Shown: positions 21,785 through 31,768 of the stretch, piece by piece
How the letters are laid out: each line of letters begins with the position of its first letter
Numbering within the stretch: the stretch's first letter is position 1
DNA from: Orientallactaga sibirica
Taxonomy: Eukaryota; Chordata; Mammalia; Rodentia; Dipodidae
Direction: 5' to 3'
Assembly (NCBI GenBank): GCA_036365145.1
Contig: JAEOAD010000004.1
Location: 54,186,001 to 54,250,000, forward strand
Length of the DNA stretch: 64,000 bases
The notes under the pieces: generated by a model
The model's database searches: none
Told to the model about the DNA's origin: nothing
What the model saw: only the letters and a program-made list of their open reading frames with translations
Translations under genes and position numbers: made by a program

Positions 21785-23292
21785 TTTGGAACTCACTCAA
21801 TCACAGAAAGACAATTGTCACATGGTCTCACTCATCAGTGGCTACTAAGCTGGCTCTATCTGATATGTTGACATACCTAATAGGTATCTTAAGGACTGGA
21901 CAATAGGAAGGGCAGGGTGTAGAAGAGGGTAAGGGTTGCGGGGGCACAAAACTGGACCCAAATGGAAATGGTACCATAAAATTCTATATCGTGAAAGACA
22001 GACTAAAAGGTTTAACCTTCATAAGGTCTGTAGAGGGAATAGGGAATCAAAGGACCCTGGAGAGGGTATGATGAAGACTAACATTAATTTTCTTCTGTTT
22101 CTCTCTATATATTTACTCTCTTTCTCTATTATATTACCTATATTTTTCTTCTTTCTTTTCCCTTGGTGCTGGCCTATAACTCCCAATACCCAGATGCTGT
22201 TAATATCCACAATGAGCTGTTGATCAGAGAGACCTACAAGCTCTCCCATAAAAAGACAGACTTCTCTCAGGGCACTTGATTACCCACCAAAGGTTAATGG
22301 TAAGACCCTACTACCAAAGATACCATATGCTGTTGATATGAAACATGGAGAGACCTGGCTGGAATCTGGAAGAGAGTCAATCCCCAGACAGTTAGCTTGT
22401 CTAGTGCCAGAAAGTGCTACATGAGCTACTGGGGGAAAATGGCCAACATCTGTCCAAACAACTCATGGTCTAAGCTACTCAGCAGCAAACAACTTGACAT
22501 GATGCTCACTCAAGTGCAATAGTAGCACACAGCCATGGTGGGTAACCAAGTGCTCTTGAATTGGCTAACATATGTGCTCAGTGGAACAGAACCCATATCT
22601 CGAACTGGGAAACAAGTCAGAATCATATCCAAACAAATGACTTTGCTCTCCAATATCAAGTTTCCACCAATCTTGGGCTACAAGAGGGTCTACATCTATT
22701 AAATTCTCTCTAAACTAATAATGGTTATCCCATTTATCTACTGATGACTTCACTCTCTGTTGGAGAATTTGGTTCTCTTTTTCAGTTGGACGCAGAACCT
22801 GATGAGAGAATCAGCCCATCACACCACACCAGGGCCCTAGCTGAAACCAAAGAGTAATTGGGGAAATAATCAAGAGTGCTTCTTTCTTAGTGAACCTGGT
22901 ATCAGCACAAGGGGTAGGGAGATAGACATAAATAACTCTCAATTCCTACCAAACCAGAGATCCAGAGACACAGAGGATCCCAAGGTGTCATCACTGAAGT
23001 AGACCTAAAACAAACCTAACATGGTTCAGGGAAACTCATGGAAGAGGGGGCAGAAAGATTGTTAGAGCCACAAGTTGGGTCATTATGCACAGAAACATTG
23101 CCTCTTTCCCACTTGATACCCCCACTATGAACAATCCACAAGCTACATGGGGATAACTGGCATCTCCCACAAGGAGGATCCCTTTGGAGCAGGGAGGAGG
23201 CTAAAGATGGTACCAACATGTGCTGTTTACACACCGAGTATGTACATAACTAATACAGAAAAAAATCTGCGTTCATAAAAAAAAAAAACAAT
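21785..23292 (+). mobile_element. L1 3'UTR, sense orientation
   Basis: Begins at the end of ORF2 ('actcactcaatcacag') and runs through 'cacatggtctcactcatc', the G-rich tract (21905-21945), the CT-rich tract (22090-22160) and the terminal 'taactaataca' plus A tail. It is essentially the complete 3'UTR in the opposite orientation to 14648-16125. Confidence 0.85.
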
Positions 23293-23314
23293 AACACAAG
23301 AACACTGCAAATGA

Positions 23315-23532
23315 TGTGGAGAGCAGTTTGATCTCTGGCTAGGTTCATGCTATCTGCTGGTATTGGTTTTGCTTGTTGCAGCTATTTCTCACTGCTTGGA
23401 TGTATGTGTGGAAGTAAGCAGCTTTTACCAGTAATGGAACCTCCCCTCTATTTGTAAGCTTGAAATAAATTCCTTCTTTCCATAAACTGTGTCTGGTTCC
23501 ATATTCATCTTAGCAACTTGGAGCCTACTGCA
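23315..23532 (+). mobile_element. Truncated ERVL-MaLR-like LTR
   Basis: The 3' part matches the solo LTRs at 30629 and 62094 in plan: 'gtggagagcagttt', AATAAA at 23464-23469, then 'ctggttcc..attcatcttagcaac' and an end near 'tactgca'. The 5' half is missing. Non-autonomous LTR with no coding content. Confidence 0.7.
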
Positions 23533-23639
23533 AAAATAGCATATAAATGCACTTAAGGGTAGAAATTACATTATCATGTAAATACAGGCAGAAAAAGCAA
23601 ATAAAACATCTCTTCATTTGTAAAGCACTGGAGAGACTA

Positions 23640-24425
23640 GGAGTTATATTTCAACATAACAAAGGCTATATTAAAATGACAAAAAGCCAATATCATACTA
23701 ATTGCTGAAAAACTTGAAACGTTTGCATTAAGTTCAGAAAGAATATATTGGTATCCACTCTCCCCATTGCTATTTAGCACAACACTTAATGTCATAGCTA
23801 CAGTGATAAGAGAAAGGATTAAATGAAAATAAGAAAATAAAGGAAGAAAGAAATAATAAAATAAAATTAGAGAAAATAAAGTCAAAATACCCTTATTTGC
23901 AAATAATATGATTTTTGTACTTAAGCGACCCTAAAGACTCCACCAGAAAATCCAAGAGCTAATAAACACTATCAGAAAATAGCAGAATATGAAATTAACA
24001 CAAAAATTACTAGCTTTCACATATATTAACTAAAACAAATGTAAAAGAAAGAAATCCAGGAAAAAGTCTCATTTACAACACCCACAAATATATATTTAAT
24101 CTTGGAATATCCATAACCAAGGATGTGATTGAAAGATTTCTACAATCTATAAAATGAAAACTTTAAATCATGGAGAAATAAATTAATGAAGACACCAGAA
24201 AATGAAAAGGTTTCCTATGATGATGAACTAGAAGAATTAACATCCTGAAAATAGCCACCTAACCAAAAATACACACTGGAGAAAAGACAGTATATTCAAC
24301 AAATGGTGCTGGTGAAATTGGACAACCACATGTAGAAGAATGAAATTAGTCCCATTTCTCTTACCCTGCACAAAAGTCAACTCTAAGTGGATTAAAGACC
24401 TCATATAAGACCTAAAACTCTAAAA
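23640..24425 (+). pseudogene. Old L1 ORF2 remnant (reverse-transcriptase region)
   Basis: Heavily mutated sense L1. It includes text for the catalytic loop region (about 23885-23915, read FANN where active copies have FADD), followed after a jump by the 'acaaatggtgctgg' region at 24298 and 'aactctaaaacaa' at 24416. Much older than the other L1s here. Confidence 0.7.
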
Positions 24426-25522
24426 CAACTATAAATAAAAGCAATATACAAATTCAATGCTATTCCTATTAAAATTCCTGTAGCATACTTCACAGAAATA
24501 GATAGAAAAATAGTCTCCACATTCATATGGATGCACAAAAGACCTTAGATAGCCAAAAATATCCTCAGCCAAAAGAATATTACTGGTGGTATCACCATAC
24601 CTGATTTCAAGATAAACTGAAAATCTATAGTAATAAAAATAGCATGGTACTGGCATAAAAGACACACAGATCAATGTAATTTTTTTAAAAGGTCCAAGTA
24701 TAATTTCAAATATGTACAGCCACCCTATTATTGAGAAAGACGCCAAAAAAATCACACAAAGGAGAAATTATAGTATTTTCAACAAGTGTTGCTGGAGAGA
24801 CTGGGTAACTACATGTGGAGGAAAGCATCTACACCTTCTTCTTTCACACTGCATGAAGATTAATTTGATGGGATCAAGAACCTGAATATAAGATTGGAAA
24901 CTGAAACAACCTGAACAAAAATTAGAGGAATCACTCCAGGGCATAAAACAAGCACTCAGCCATTAGAATCTCAAGAAACAATAAATCTATTATACAGCTA
25001 AGCAAATCATCCACAGAATCAATATACAACCTACAGAATGAGAAAAAATACTTGCCAGCTACACATTTGTCAGACATTTAATATATACAATATATAAAGA
25101 AGTAAAAAAAACCTAAGCAATAAAAAAATAATCAATCAACCCAGTAAAAAATGGAACATGGAACTGAATAGAGAGCGATTTGAAAAAGACATATGAATGG
25201 CTGTTACATAAGTAAAAATTTCCAACATCTCTAGCCAATTAGGGAAATGCAGATTAGAACTCCTTTGAGATTCAATCTCATTCTGGTCAAAATTACTCTC
25301 ATCCAAAAAAAAAAAAAAAAAAAAAGACAGACAACAAATGCTTGTGAAGTTGTATGGAAAGAGGAACCCTTATTCACTGTTTGTAGGACTGTACACTTGC
25401 ACAGGCATTACAGAAATCAGTGTAGAGGCTTCTCAAAAATCTAAAAGAAAAAAAAATAGATCTAACATTTGACCCACTTATACCACCCCTGGGCATGTAC
25501 CCTAAAGACTATATTCTTTACT
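24426..25522 (+). pseudogene. Old L1 ORF2 remnant, second overlapping piece
   Basis: Restarts upstream in L1 coordinates ('aattcaatgctattcctatt' at 24452), then runs forward past 'accatacctgatttca' (24594), 'caacaagtgttgctgg' (24780), 'ggaaatgcagatta' (25242) and an A tract at 25302-25324 to 'gggcatgtaccctaaagac' (25490). It therefore overlaps the previous piece out of order: either two insertions or an internal duplication. Confidence 0.7.
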
Positions 25523-25740
25523 ATGATATTTTATTTACTTTTTATTTATTTATTTGAGAAAGAAGTAGACACAGAGAGAGAGAGAACAGGTGTGCCAGGG
25601 CCTACAACCAATGCAAACGAAATCCAGACGTATGTGCCACCTTGTGCATCCAGCTTACATGGGTCATGGGGAATTGAACCAAGGTCTTTTGGTTTTGCAG
25701 GTAGGCACCTTAATTGCTAAGCCATATCTCCAGCCCCACA
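25523..25740 (-). mobile_element. B2-superfamily SINE inserted in the old L1
   Basis: Antisense full-length copy: TTTATT-rich tail, GAGA tract, core, 'gctaagccatatctccagcccc' at the right end. Flanked by ctttact at 25516-25522 and 25741-25747, consistent with a short or decayed TSD. The L1 text resumes after it. Confidence 0.88.
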
Positions 25741-25870
25741 CTTTACTGCAGAGATACTTGCTCATCCATATTTGTTGGTGTTTACTCAAAATAAGTAGGG
25801 AACAGAATCAGCACAGATGCTAATCAACTGAGCAACAATTGGTAGTAATCACTAAAACCCTACTGAGGAG
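25741..25870 (+). pseudogene. Continuation of old L1 ORF2 C-terminus
   Basis: 'gagatacttgctcatccatattt...' continues the L1 C-terminal region broken by the SINE. It decays beyond about 25870. The following 120 bp may be the old 3'UTR. Confidence 0.6.
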
Positions 25871-25989
25871 GGCCTTCAGTGGAATAAGGGTGAGGGAGAG
25901 GGAACAAGACATGATAACCTGGTAGAAATAAGCCCAATTTGCAGAATGATCATGTATTAAAGTTCCCCAAAAACATTTTTAAATTTTTT

Positions 25990-26207
25990 TTTTAATATGT
26001 AGTTATTTATTTATATGAGAGAGAGAGAAATACAGTGACAGGGAGAGGGAGAGGATGGGCCCACCAGGGCCTCTAGCTACTGCAAACCTACTCCAGACCC
26101 AAGCACCACCTTGTGCATCTGGCTTACATGAGTGCTGGGGAACTGAACCTGGGTCCTTAGGCTTTGCAGGCAAGTGCATTAACAGCAAAGGCATCTCTCC
26201 ATCCCCC
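25990..26207 (-). mobile_element. B2-superfamily (DIP-like) SINE
   Basis: Antisense copy with ATTT-rich tail, GAGA tract, 'ccagggcctctagctactgcaaac', 'caccaccttgtgcatctggcttac' and the 5' end 'ggcatctctccatcccc'. Confidence 0.88.
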
Positions 26208-27699
26208 CCCCAAAATATTTTTTTAATTGAATATATGAAAAAGAAAGAAGGGCTTATTTTGTCTCATGATTTGAAGGTACAGTCCATTTTAGCATAGAGT
26301 TCATGTTGGTAGAAGTATGAGGAGGGTAGCCTCATCATGTCAAGTCAGTTAAGTGCAGAAAGATGAGTATTGGTATTCAGCTAGCTCCTTTATCTTAGCT
26401 CCTTTTTGTTCAGTCTGGGATTCCAGTCCATGAGATAGTGTCAATCACATTCAGGTTGACGGTTCCCTACTCAGTTAACCAACAAGTCTCATCAAGTAAA
26501 TAATCACAATATTGTAGATACATTTTGACAAGGGATCTTGCTATTTCTGCAGGCTGATTTTGAAGAACTTTTATACTAAAGTAATCCTCTAGTCTTAGTT
26601 TCCCAACTTTATGAACAGAGCTATAGACCAGAGGTATCAAGTATACAATAGTCTTGTCCTGAATCCCTGCTGATGGGAAACTTTTGGCATTGGGAAGAGC
26701 TTCAGATGTCTCTCAGGCTCATGATCTGTCCTCCAATTTTCTTACCCACACTTGCTTTGCATAATTTCCTCTTACCAGAGTTGGAGGTTCTGCATTGTCG
26801 TCATCAAGTACTTTATGTGGTGCTGCAGAAGGATGAGGAGAAGGGTGATAAGCTTGGTGTGTGAGCAAACACACAGACTTGAGTTTTTCTCTTAAAACGA
26901 GTTACTTCTCATCTGGCACCTTTTAGCTAAAAATATGCTGTTTGTTTTGACTATTACCTCTGTTGCCAAACTCTGAGTAAAGAGAATTTCTAGGTTCATG
27001 AAAACAAAAGACTACCTGACAAATTTATTTTCCATCCCTTTACCTAAGTGGATTCTGATCAACAAAAATGCATCCTGACAGGATTTCCTAGGGGTCAGAT
27101 AGCACAAAGACCCTGAGACAGAAAGACCATAATACCAGAGTTCTAGACCTGGTGTTTCCCTAAATTGATGTCATAGGGTTGGAGTTTTCTAACATTGGAA
27201 CTCACCACTGTCTCATTTGACTTGTCTAGTTCTGCTGTGTATCCCCAAGTTTACAGTTGAGAAACAAATGCCAAAGAAATGAAGGTCTTCTATTCTTTAT
27301 CAATTTCAGAATCTTTCTACATGAACATCTCAGTATGTTCTGTAAGTAGGAGACCTGGATTTTTTTTTTTTTTTGATGTGTAACATTAAATATTTTTGTT
27401 CAAATTAGCTAGTTTATTTTCAAGTCACATTGATGTACTTTCGGTGCCTATTAAGTATCGTCAGTTACTTTATGACTTCTTTAAAGTACTTTATTTTTCA
27501 CAGTTCCTCAATCTACAGCTACCTTAGATCTATTACTGAAATAAATAGCATTCTTTCTGATCGCACTCTAGTGGCTGTGAATAATAGCACCATATGTCTT
27601 AATATAGTTGAATAAGGATGTGATTTGACACTATATACAGAATTATTTCATATGAAAATTATGATATATTTTCAGGACTATTAAATGAAGTGGATTCTA
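26208..27699. other. Single-copy DNA, no feature recognised
   Basis: About 1.5 kb of AT-rich text with a T run at 27361-27374. No exon-like frame with convincing composition. The 63-codon frame at 26673-26864 is unsupported. Confidence 0.5.
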
Positions 27700-28310
27700 A
27701 CTGCTTACCCCAATCCTCTCAATCTAATTTATCTAATTGATAAAAACATACACTTGAGAGGCAAAAAATGTGAATAGATACTTCATTGAAGAGGAAATAT
27801 AATTAGACAAGATACATAGTAGAGAAACAGACATTCAGTCTCACTAATAGACAAGATGAAAATGCAAATTTAAATGGTGAGACATAAATTTGCATATAGC
27901 AGACTGCAGCAATTATAAAAGATTAATAACATGGAATGATGGTAAGACTATATGGAAATAGGAAACCTCATATATTGGTTAACATAGGATATTATTTGTT
28001 GAACTTTTGGAGAGTATCTGGCAAGTAGTAAACCTTAAAGTTTTATATTAGAAAAATTATCACAACTAAATGCATAACTAAATGACTATTGCAAGTGGGA
28101 TTTCACTCAAACCTTTTAGAAAGTTATCTGGTAATATCTATAAATATTAAAAATGCACATAAACTTGAATGCACATCACCACTTTGGGCTCATATGTAAC
28201 AGAAATAAAAAGTACCAATGTTTAAGAATGTATAAATAATGGTGTTTATTATAAAAATACTGAAAACAAACTGAATGCCCATCAGCAGAGGAGTACTAGG
28301 TACTTTTTGT
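27700..28310 (+). mobile_element. Possible ancient L1/HAL1-type remnant
   Basis: Phrases resembling the 3' part of old L1 ORF2 in sense orientation: 'gaatagatacttcattgaagagg', 'atgaaaatgcaaatttaaa', 'aaacctcatatattggtt', 'ctgaatgcccatcagcagagg'. Strongly decayed, with no readable protein. Confidence 0.5.
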
Positions 28311-28314
28311 AAAT

Positions 28315-28500
28315 TTAATTTGTTCATTTGTGTGTGTGAGAAAGAAAGAGTGGGCATACCAGGACCTCTAGCCACTGCAAACGAACTTCAGACACATGTG
28401 CCACCCTGTGCATCTGGCTTTACATGAGTACTGAGGAATCAAACCTGCGTCTGTTGGTATTTCAGGTAAGTGCCTTAACTGCTAAGCCATCTCTCCAGAT
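28315..28500 (-). mobile_element. B2-superfamily (DIP-like) SINE
   Basis: Antisense copy: 'gtgagaaagaaagag' at left, 'gccactgcaaacgaacttcag', 'gccaccctgtgcatctggc', 'actgctaagccatctctccag' at right. Confidence 0.88.
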
Positions 28501-29469
28501 CAAATACTGGATACTTTTAACAGTCTGACATTCAAAGTGAGAATTCATGATAATTTGGAGATGCTTCTCTATTAAAAGAACATTGTAAGGTTATAATCAG
28601 CATGCAGGAAAAACAGAAGAGTTTTCTCAGTAACTGAATTTTAGTTGTCGTTGAACTGTTATCCTCCCTCACAAATTGTGACCAAAGTTTAGGAGGAGAA
28701 AATAGAGTTGAGAGGAGAGGTGGCCTTCTGTGGCCTTGTCCTTATTGTTAATGACCTACCACAACTTCCTATTTGTCCACCCACCAGATACCCTGGGAGA
28801 CTGATTCCTAGATTGCAGAACAGTGGTAAGTAGAAGGCATATCTCAGTGGTAATGCTAAATATATCTGACACAATAGCCATGTCACATAAACAGTGTAGA
28901 ACAATCCACACTTACTGAAATAGCACATAAAGTGATATGAATGTCAAGCATAACTTGTTAAGAAAAAGGTTGGAACATAAACTTTTAAATTTGATTCACT
29001 CTGTTCAAACATTTTCTATCGATATGATGCATGAGTATACATGTGGATGCAAAAACAATTTTTATATTTTTTCATGACTTTATCAGGCAGCTCTGATCAT
29101 GAGAAAAGACATAGGAGATGTTCAGGAGGAAAAAGTCTCATTTATTAATTCATTTATATATTTATACATTTGATAATTCATTCATTTATTCACCTATTAC
29201 TTTTCAGTATAGGGATCAAGCCTATGGCCTCATACATGTGAGGAAAGTATGACTACTAAATTTAAGAACATATGCATTGATTTGAAATGAACACAACAGT
29301 GAAAAAGACACCTAAGAATTAAATATCTTTCAAGAAGCAATAAACTCCATGATTCAACTAAAATTACCTCAAATATGTACTATGCCCAATAAGTCTAGGA
29401 TTGCACACAGTATATTAACAATTGGGATCTTTTAATATTCAAGAAAAATAAGTTTTAAAATATATGGCT
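28501..29469. other. Single-copy AT-rich DNA, no feature recognised
   Basis: About 970 bp. The stretch 29140-29250 has TTCATTTAT-rich text followed by 'agggatcaagcctatggcctcatacatg', reminiscent of an old tRNA-type SINE end, but too weak to assign. Confidence 0.45.
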
Positions 29470-29588
29470 CAGCTGGACATGGTGGTACACAATTTTAATC
29501 CCAATACTTGGGAAAGAGGGGGATAGCCATGCATTTAAATCTAGTCTGTGTTCCAGAGGTCAGCCTGGTTTAGAACAGGACCCTGCCC
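29470..29588 (+). mobile_element. B1-type SINE
   Basis: Sense, diverged: 'cagctggacatggtggtacac', 'ttttaatcccaatacttggg', 'ggtcagcctggtttagaacagg'. A CT/GT repeat follows at its 3' end. Confidence 0.75.
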
Positions 29589-29629
29589 CCCTCCCCCTCT
29601 CTCTCTCTTTCTCTCTCTCTCTATATATA

Positions 29630-29681
<52 letters not shown>
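29588..29681 (+). repeat. (CT)n-(AT)n-(GT)n compound microsatellite
   Basis: CT units to about 29622, a short AT run, then about 25 TG/GT units to 29681. It lies between two B1 copies of opposite orientation. Confidence 0.95.
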
Positions 29682-29686
<5 letters not shown>

Positions 29687-29723
29687 TCTCGTTCTAGCCC
29701 AGATAGACTGACCTGAAACTCTG

Positions 29724-29864
29724 CTTTTCAAGGTAGGGTTTCACTCTAGTCCGGGCTGACCTGGAATTCACTCTGTATTCTCAGGGTGGCCTTGAACTCA
29801 TGGTCATCCTCCTACCTCTGCCTCCCGAATGCTGGGATTAAAGGCATGTGCCACCATGCCCAAC
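29724..29864 (-). mobile_element. B1 SINE
   Basis: Antisense, fairly well preserved: 'ttttcaaggtagggtttcac' to 'gctgggattaaaggcatgtg' and 'ccaccatgcccaac'. A partial second B1-like start (29690-29723) lies immediately before it. Confidence 0.93.
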
Positions 29865-30500
29865 ATAATTTTTTGCCTCTTTAATATATGAATATATTGG
29901 AATTTGGTTGTGTTTCCATCATGTTTCTCATCTTTTGTCTCTTCTTCCCTCTCCCACTCCATTGAGGGCACTCTTCTTTCAAAGTAGTCCTTCCTCTGTT
30001 TTCTTGTTGCATTCCTTTTGTGCTCCTCTGTCCTTTATGTCAAAATGTTCATGTGCCCACAACTGATGAGGTCTTGTGGCAATATCAGTAATCATTGTGT
30101 GGTCACGAATGCACTAGTTGGTTTATGTTGAAAGGACAGAGTCTCACAGTACACCATCATACCTGGCTCTTATATTCTTTGCACTGCCTTTTCTACAGTG
30201 TTCCCTCCTTTAACATTGGCTCTTGGCAGCCTCTCACTTGCTTTGACAACTTATAAGTCTTCTCAGCGCTTATCACCATTTACAGAGAGAAGATTCTCTG
30301 AAGCAACACACATATTCAACTTCCTTTGAAAGGTTTCTAGGGCCCTGCTAGGTGTGATAGAGATGACCCTTTTTGATGAGTCTTGGGTGCCCATATTTGC
30401 CACCAATCTAATTTTTAAATGATGTCCCTAGCTAAAATGAATGCCATAGAATCTCATAGCCCCCTTCAGGAAAAAAAATAGACATTAGATAGCATTAGTT
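29865..30500 (-). mobile_element. Possible old L1 3'UTR
   Basis: The opening is pyrimidine-rich (29935-30030) and there is a 'gaggtcttgtggcaatatcagtaatcat' stretch (30069-30095). The overall plan resembles an antisense 3' end of an older rodent L1. No ORF2 sequence is joined to it, so this is a weak call; otherwise single-copy DNA. Confidence 0.35.
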
Positions 30501-30628
30501 TATATTAACTGAAATGATATAGTATTATTTTGCCATAACCATTGATTTGTAAAGTGAAATTTCTGTGAGTAGCCTCATTAACTTGAAATAATTTTCAATA
30601 GAACAAGACTATTATACCCCTGCTCTAT

Positions 30629-31010
30629 TGTGGTAGTTTGAATATATGCCCCCAATATATTCAGTGTTTTATTAGTTATAGTTTGCATCTGCAATCACCT
30701 TGTTAGAGGCAATGTCACTGGGGGCTGGTCTTAAGGTGTGGTGGTGAGTTTGAGATTCCATTGTAAAGATATGAAAGGTATACCTAACAGGAGTTCCTGA
30801 AGCTTGCTGTGGCTGGGCTGTAGTTTTGCTCTGTGTGCTGTGTGCCTGGTTGGTTTTTCTCTCTCTGCTTGGCCCTGTGAAGGCAGGCCACTTCTCCTGC
30901 CATTATGGAACTTCCCCTGGATCTGTGAGCTCCAATAAATAATATCCCTTCCTCCATAACTGTGCCTGGTCTGGAAGTTCATCTCAGCAAACCTGAAGCT
31001 GTCTGCTACA
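30629..31010 (+). mobile_element. Solo LTR, ERVL-MaLR type, with 5-bp TSD
   Basis: A 382-bp LTR starting TGTGGTAGTTTGAATATATG and ending CTGTCTGCTACA, flanked by tctat at 30624-30628 and 31011-31015. AATAAA is at 30934-30939. No internal retroviral region accompanies it, so it is a solo LTR left by recombination. Boundaries and layout match the LTR at 62094-62477. LTRs of this class can act as promoters or enhancers, but nothing here shows that this one does. Confidence 0.92.
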
Positions 31011-31015
31011 TCTAT

Positions 31016-31364
31016 CAAGAAGAAGCAAGATACTGTGGAACTTGTGGTACTATGTAGGTTATAGAGTAAGGTGGTAGGAGTAACAGAGTGAGAGGAAGGA
31101 AGTCTTACAACCATTGCTCCCTTTTTTTTTTTATTCCACTTAAGAAGACAAGGAGGCATGAGGAGTTTGTGAGAGCTAGTTTGAATAACTTCTGTGGGCT
31201 TTGGACTATAGTATGGTTTTTAGTTGCTTAGGGTTTGGCTCCAGTTTCATTAAGGCAGAGGAAAACTGCTGGGGACATGTGGTCCAGATAGAGAGCATAG
31301 GACCTTTGAGTGGTTGGTGTATATACCAACAATATGCTCCTGTTTGGGCCCTTGTTGATGTGAA

Positions 31365-31431
<67 letters not shown>

Positions 31432-31591
31432 TTGCTTATCATACTTAGTTGAAAATAATGTGTATTTATGGGAAATGTGGAGGAATGGAAGGTCTGAAGT
31501 TAGAGTAGATTGTTACATTCTTCCTTACATAGCTGTGTTATTAGAAACTATGACTGGGGCTTTCATTTGATGCTATTTAGGAATCCAATAG
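31016..31591. other. Single-copy DNA around a microsatellite
   Basis: No gene seen. A T run at 31122-31132 and the (AT)n block listed separately are the only structure. Confidence 0.5.
31368..31429. repeat. (AT)n microsatellite
   Basis: About 31 uninterrupted AT units. Long Ile-Tyr frames on both strands are artefacts of this repeat. Confidence 0.97.
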
Positions 31592-31768
31592 AGTTTAAAT
31601 GTCAGGAGTAAAACAGAAAAAGAGTAGAAATTTTAAGACATAGGTAGCTTTTTACTGAGATATAATAAAAAAAAAAAAACAAAACATAGTTTAAATGTCA
31701 GGAGTAAAACAGAGAAAGAGTAGAAATTTTAGCTTTTTACTGAGATATAATTTAAAAAAAACATAGTA
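31592..31768 (+). repeat. Local tandem duplication, 96-bp period
   Basis: 'agtttaaatgtcaggagtaa' begins at 31592 and again at 31688. The second unit lacks about 11 bp (the 'agacataggt' region) and has shorter A runs. Two units only; recent-looking replication-slippage-type duplication. Confidence 0.92.

Larger units (their letters stand above)
21064..23292 (+). mobile_element. L1 with inverted ORF1/endonuclease segment joined to 3'UTR
   Basis: The right part (about 21785-23292) is a sense L1 3'UTR ending in an A-rich tail. The left part (21064-21784) is antisense and comprises the start of ORF2 endonuclease and the C-terminal half of ORF1. About 3.7 kb of ORF2 is missing between them. This is an inverted-plus-deleted L1, as produced by twin priming, although a later rearrangement is possible. 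A convincing TSD was not found because the left edge lies in the A-rich tail of a B1. Confidence 0.8.

Noticed and set aside
31201..31570. Overlapping frames rich in Ile-Tyr on both strands
   Set aside because: Translation of the (AT)n microsatellite at 31368-31429; no codon signal outside it.
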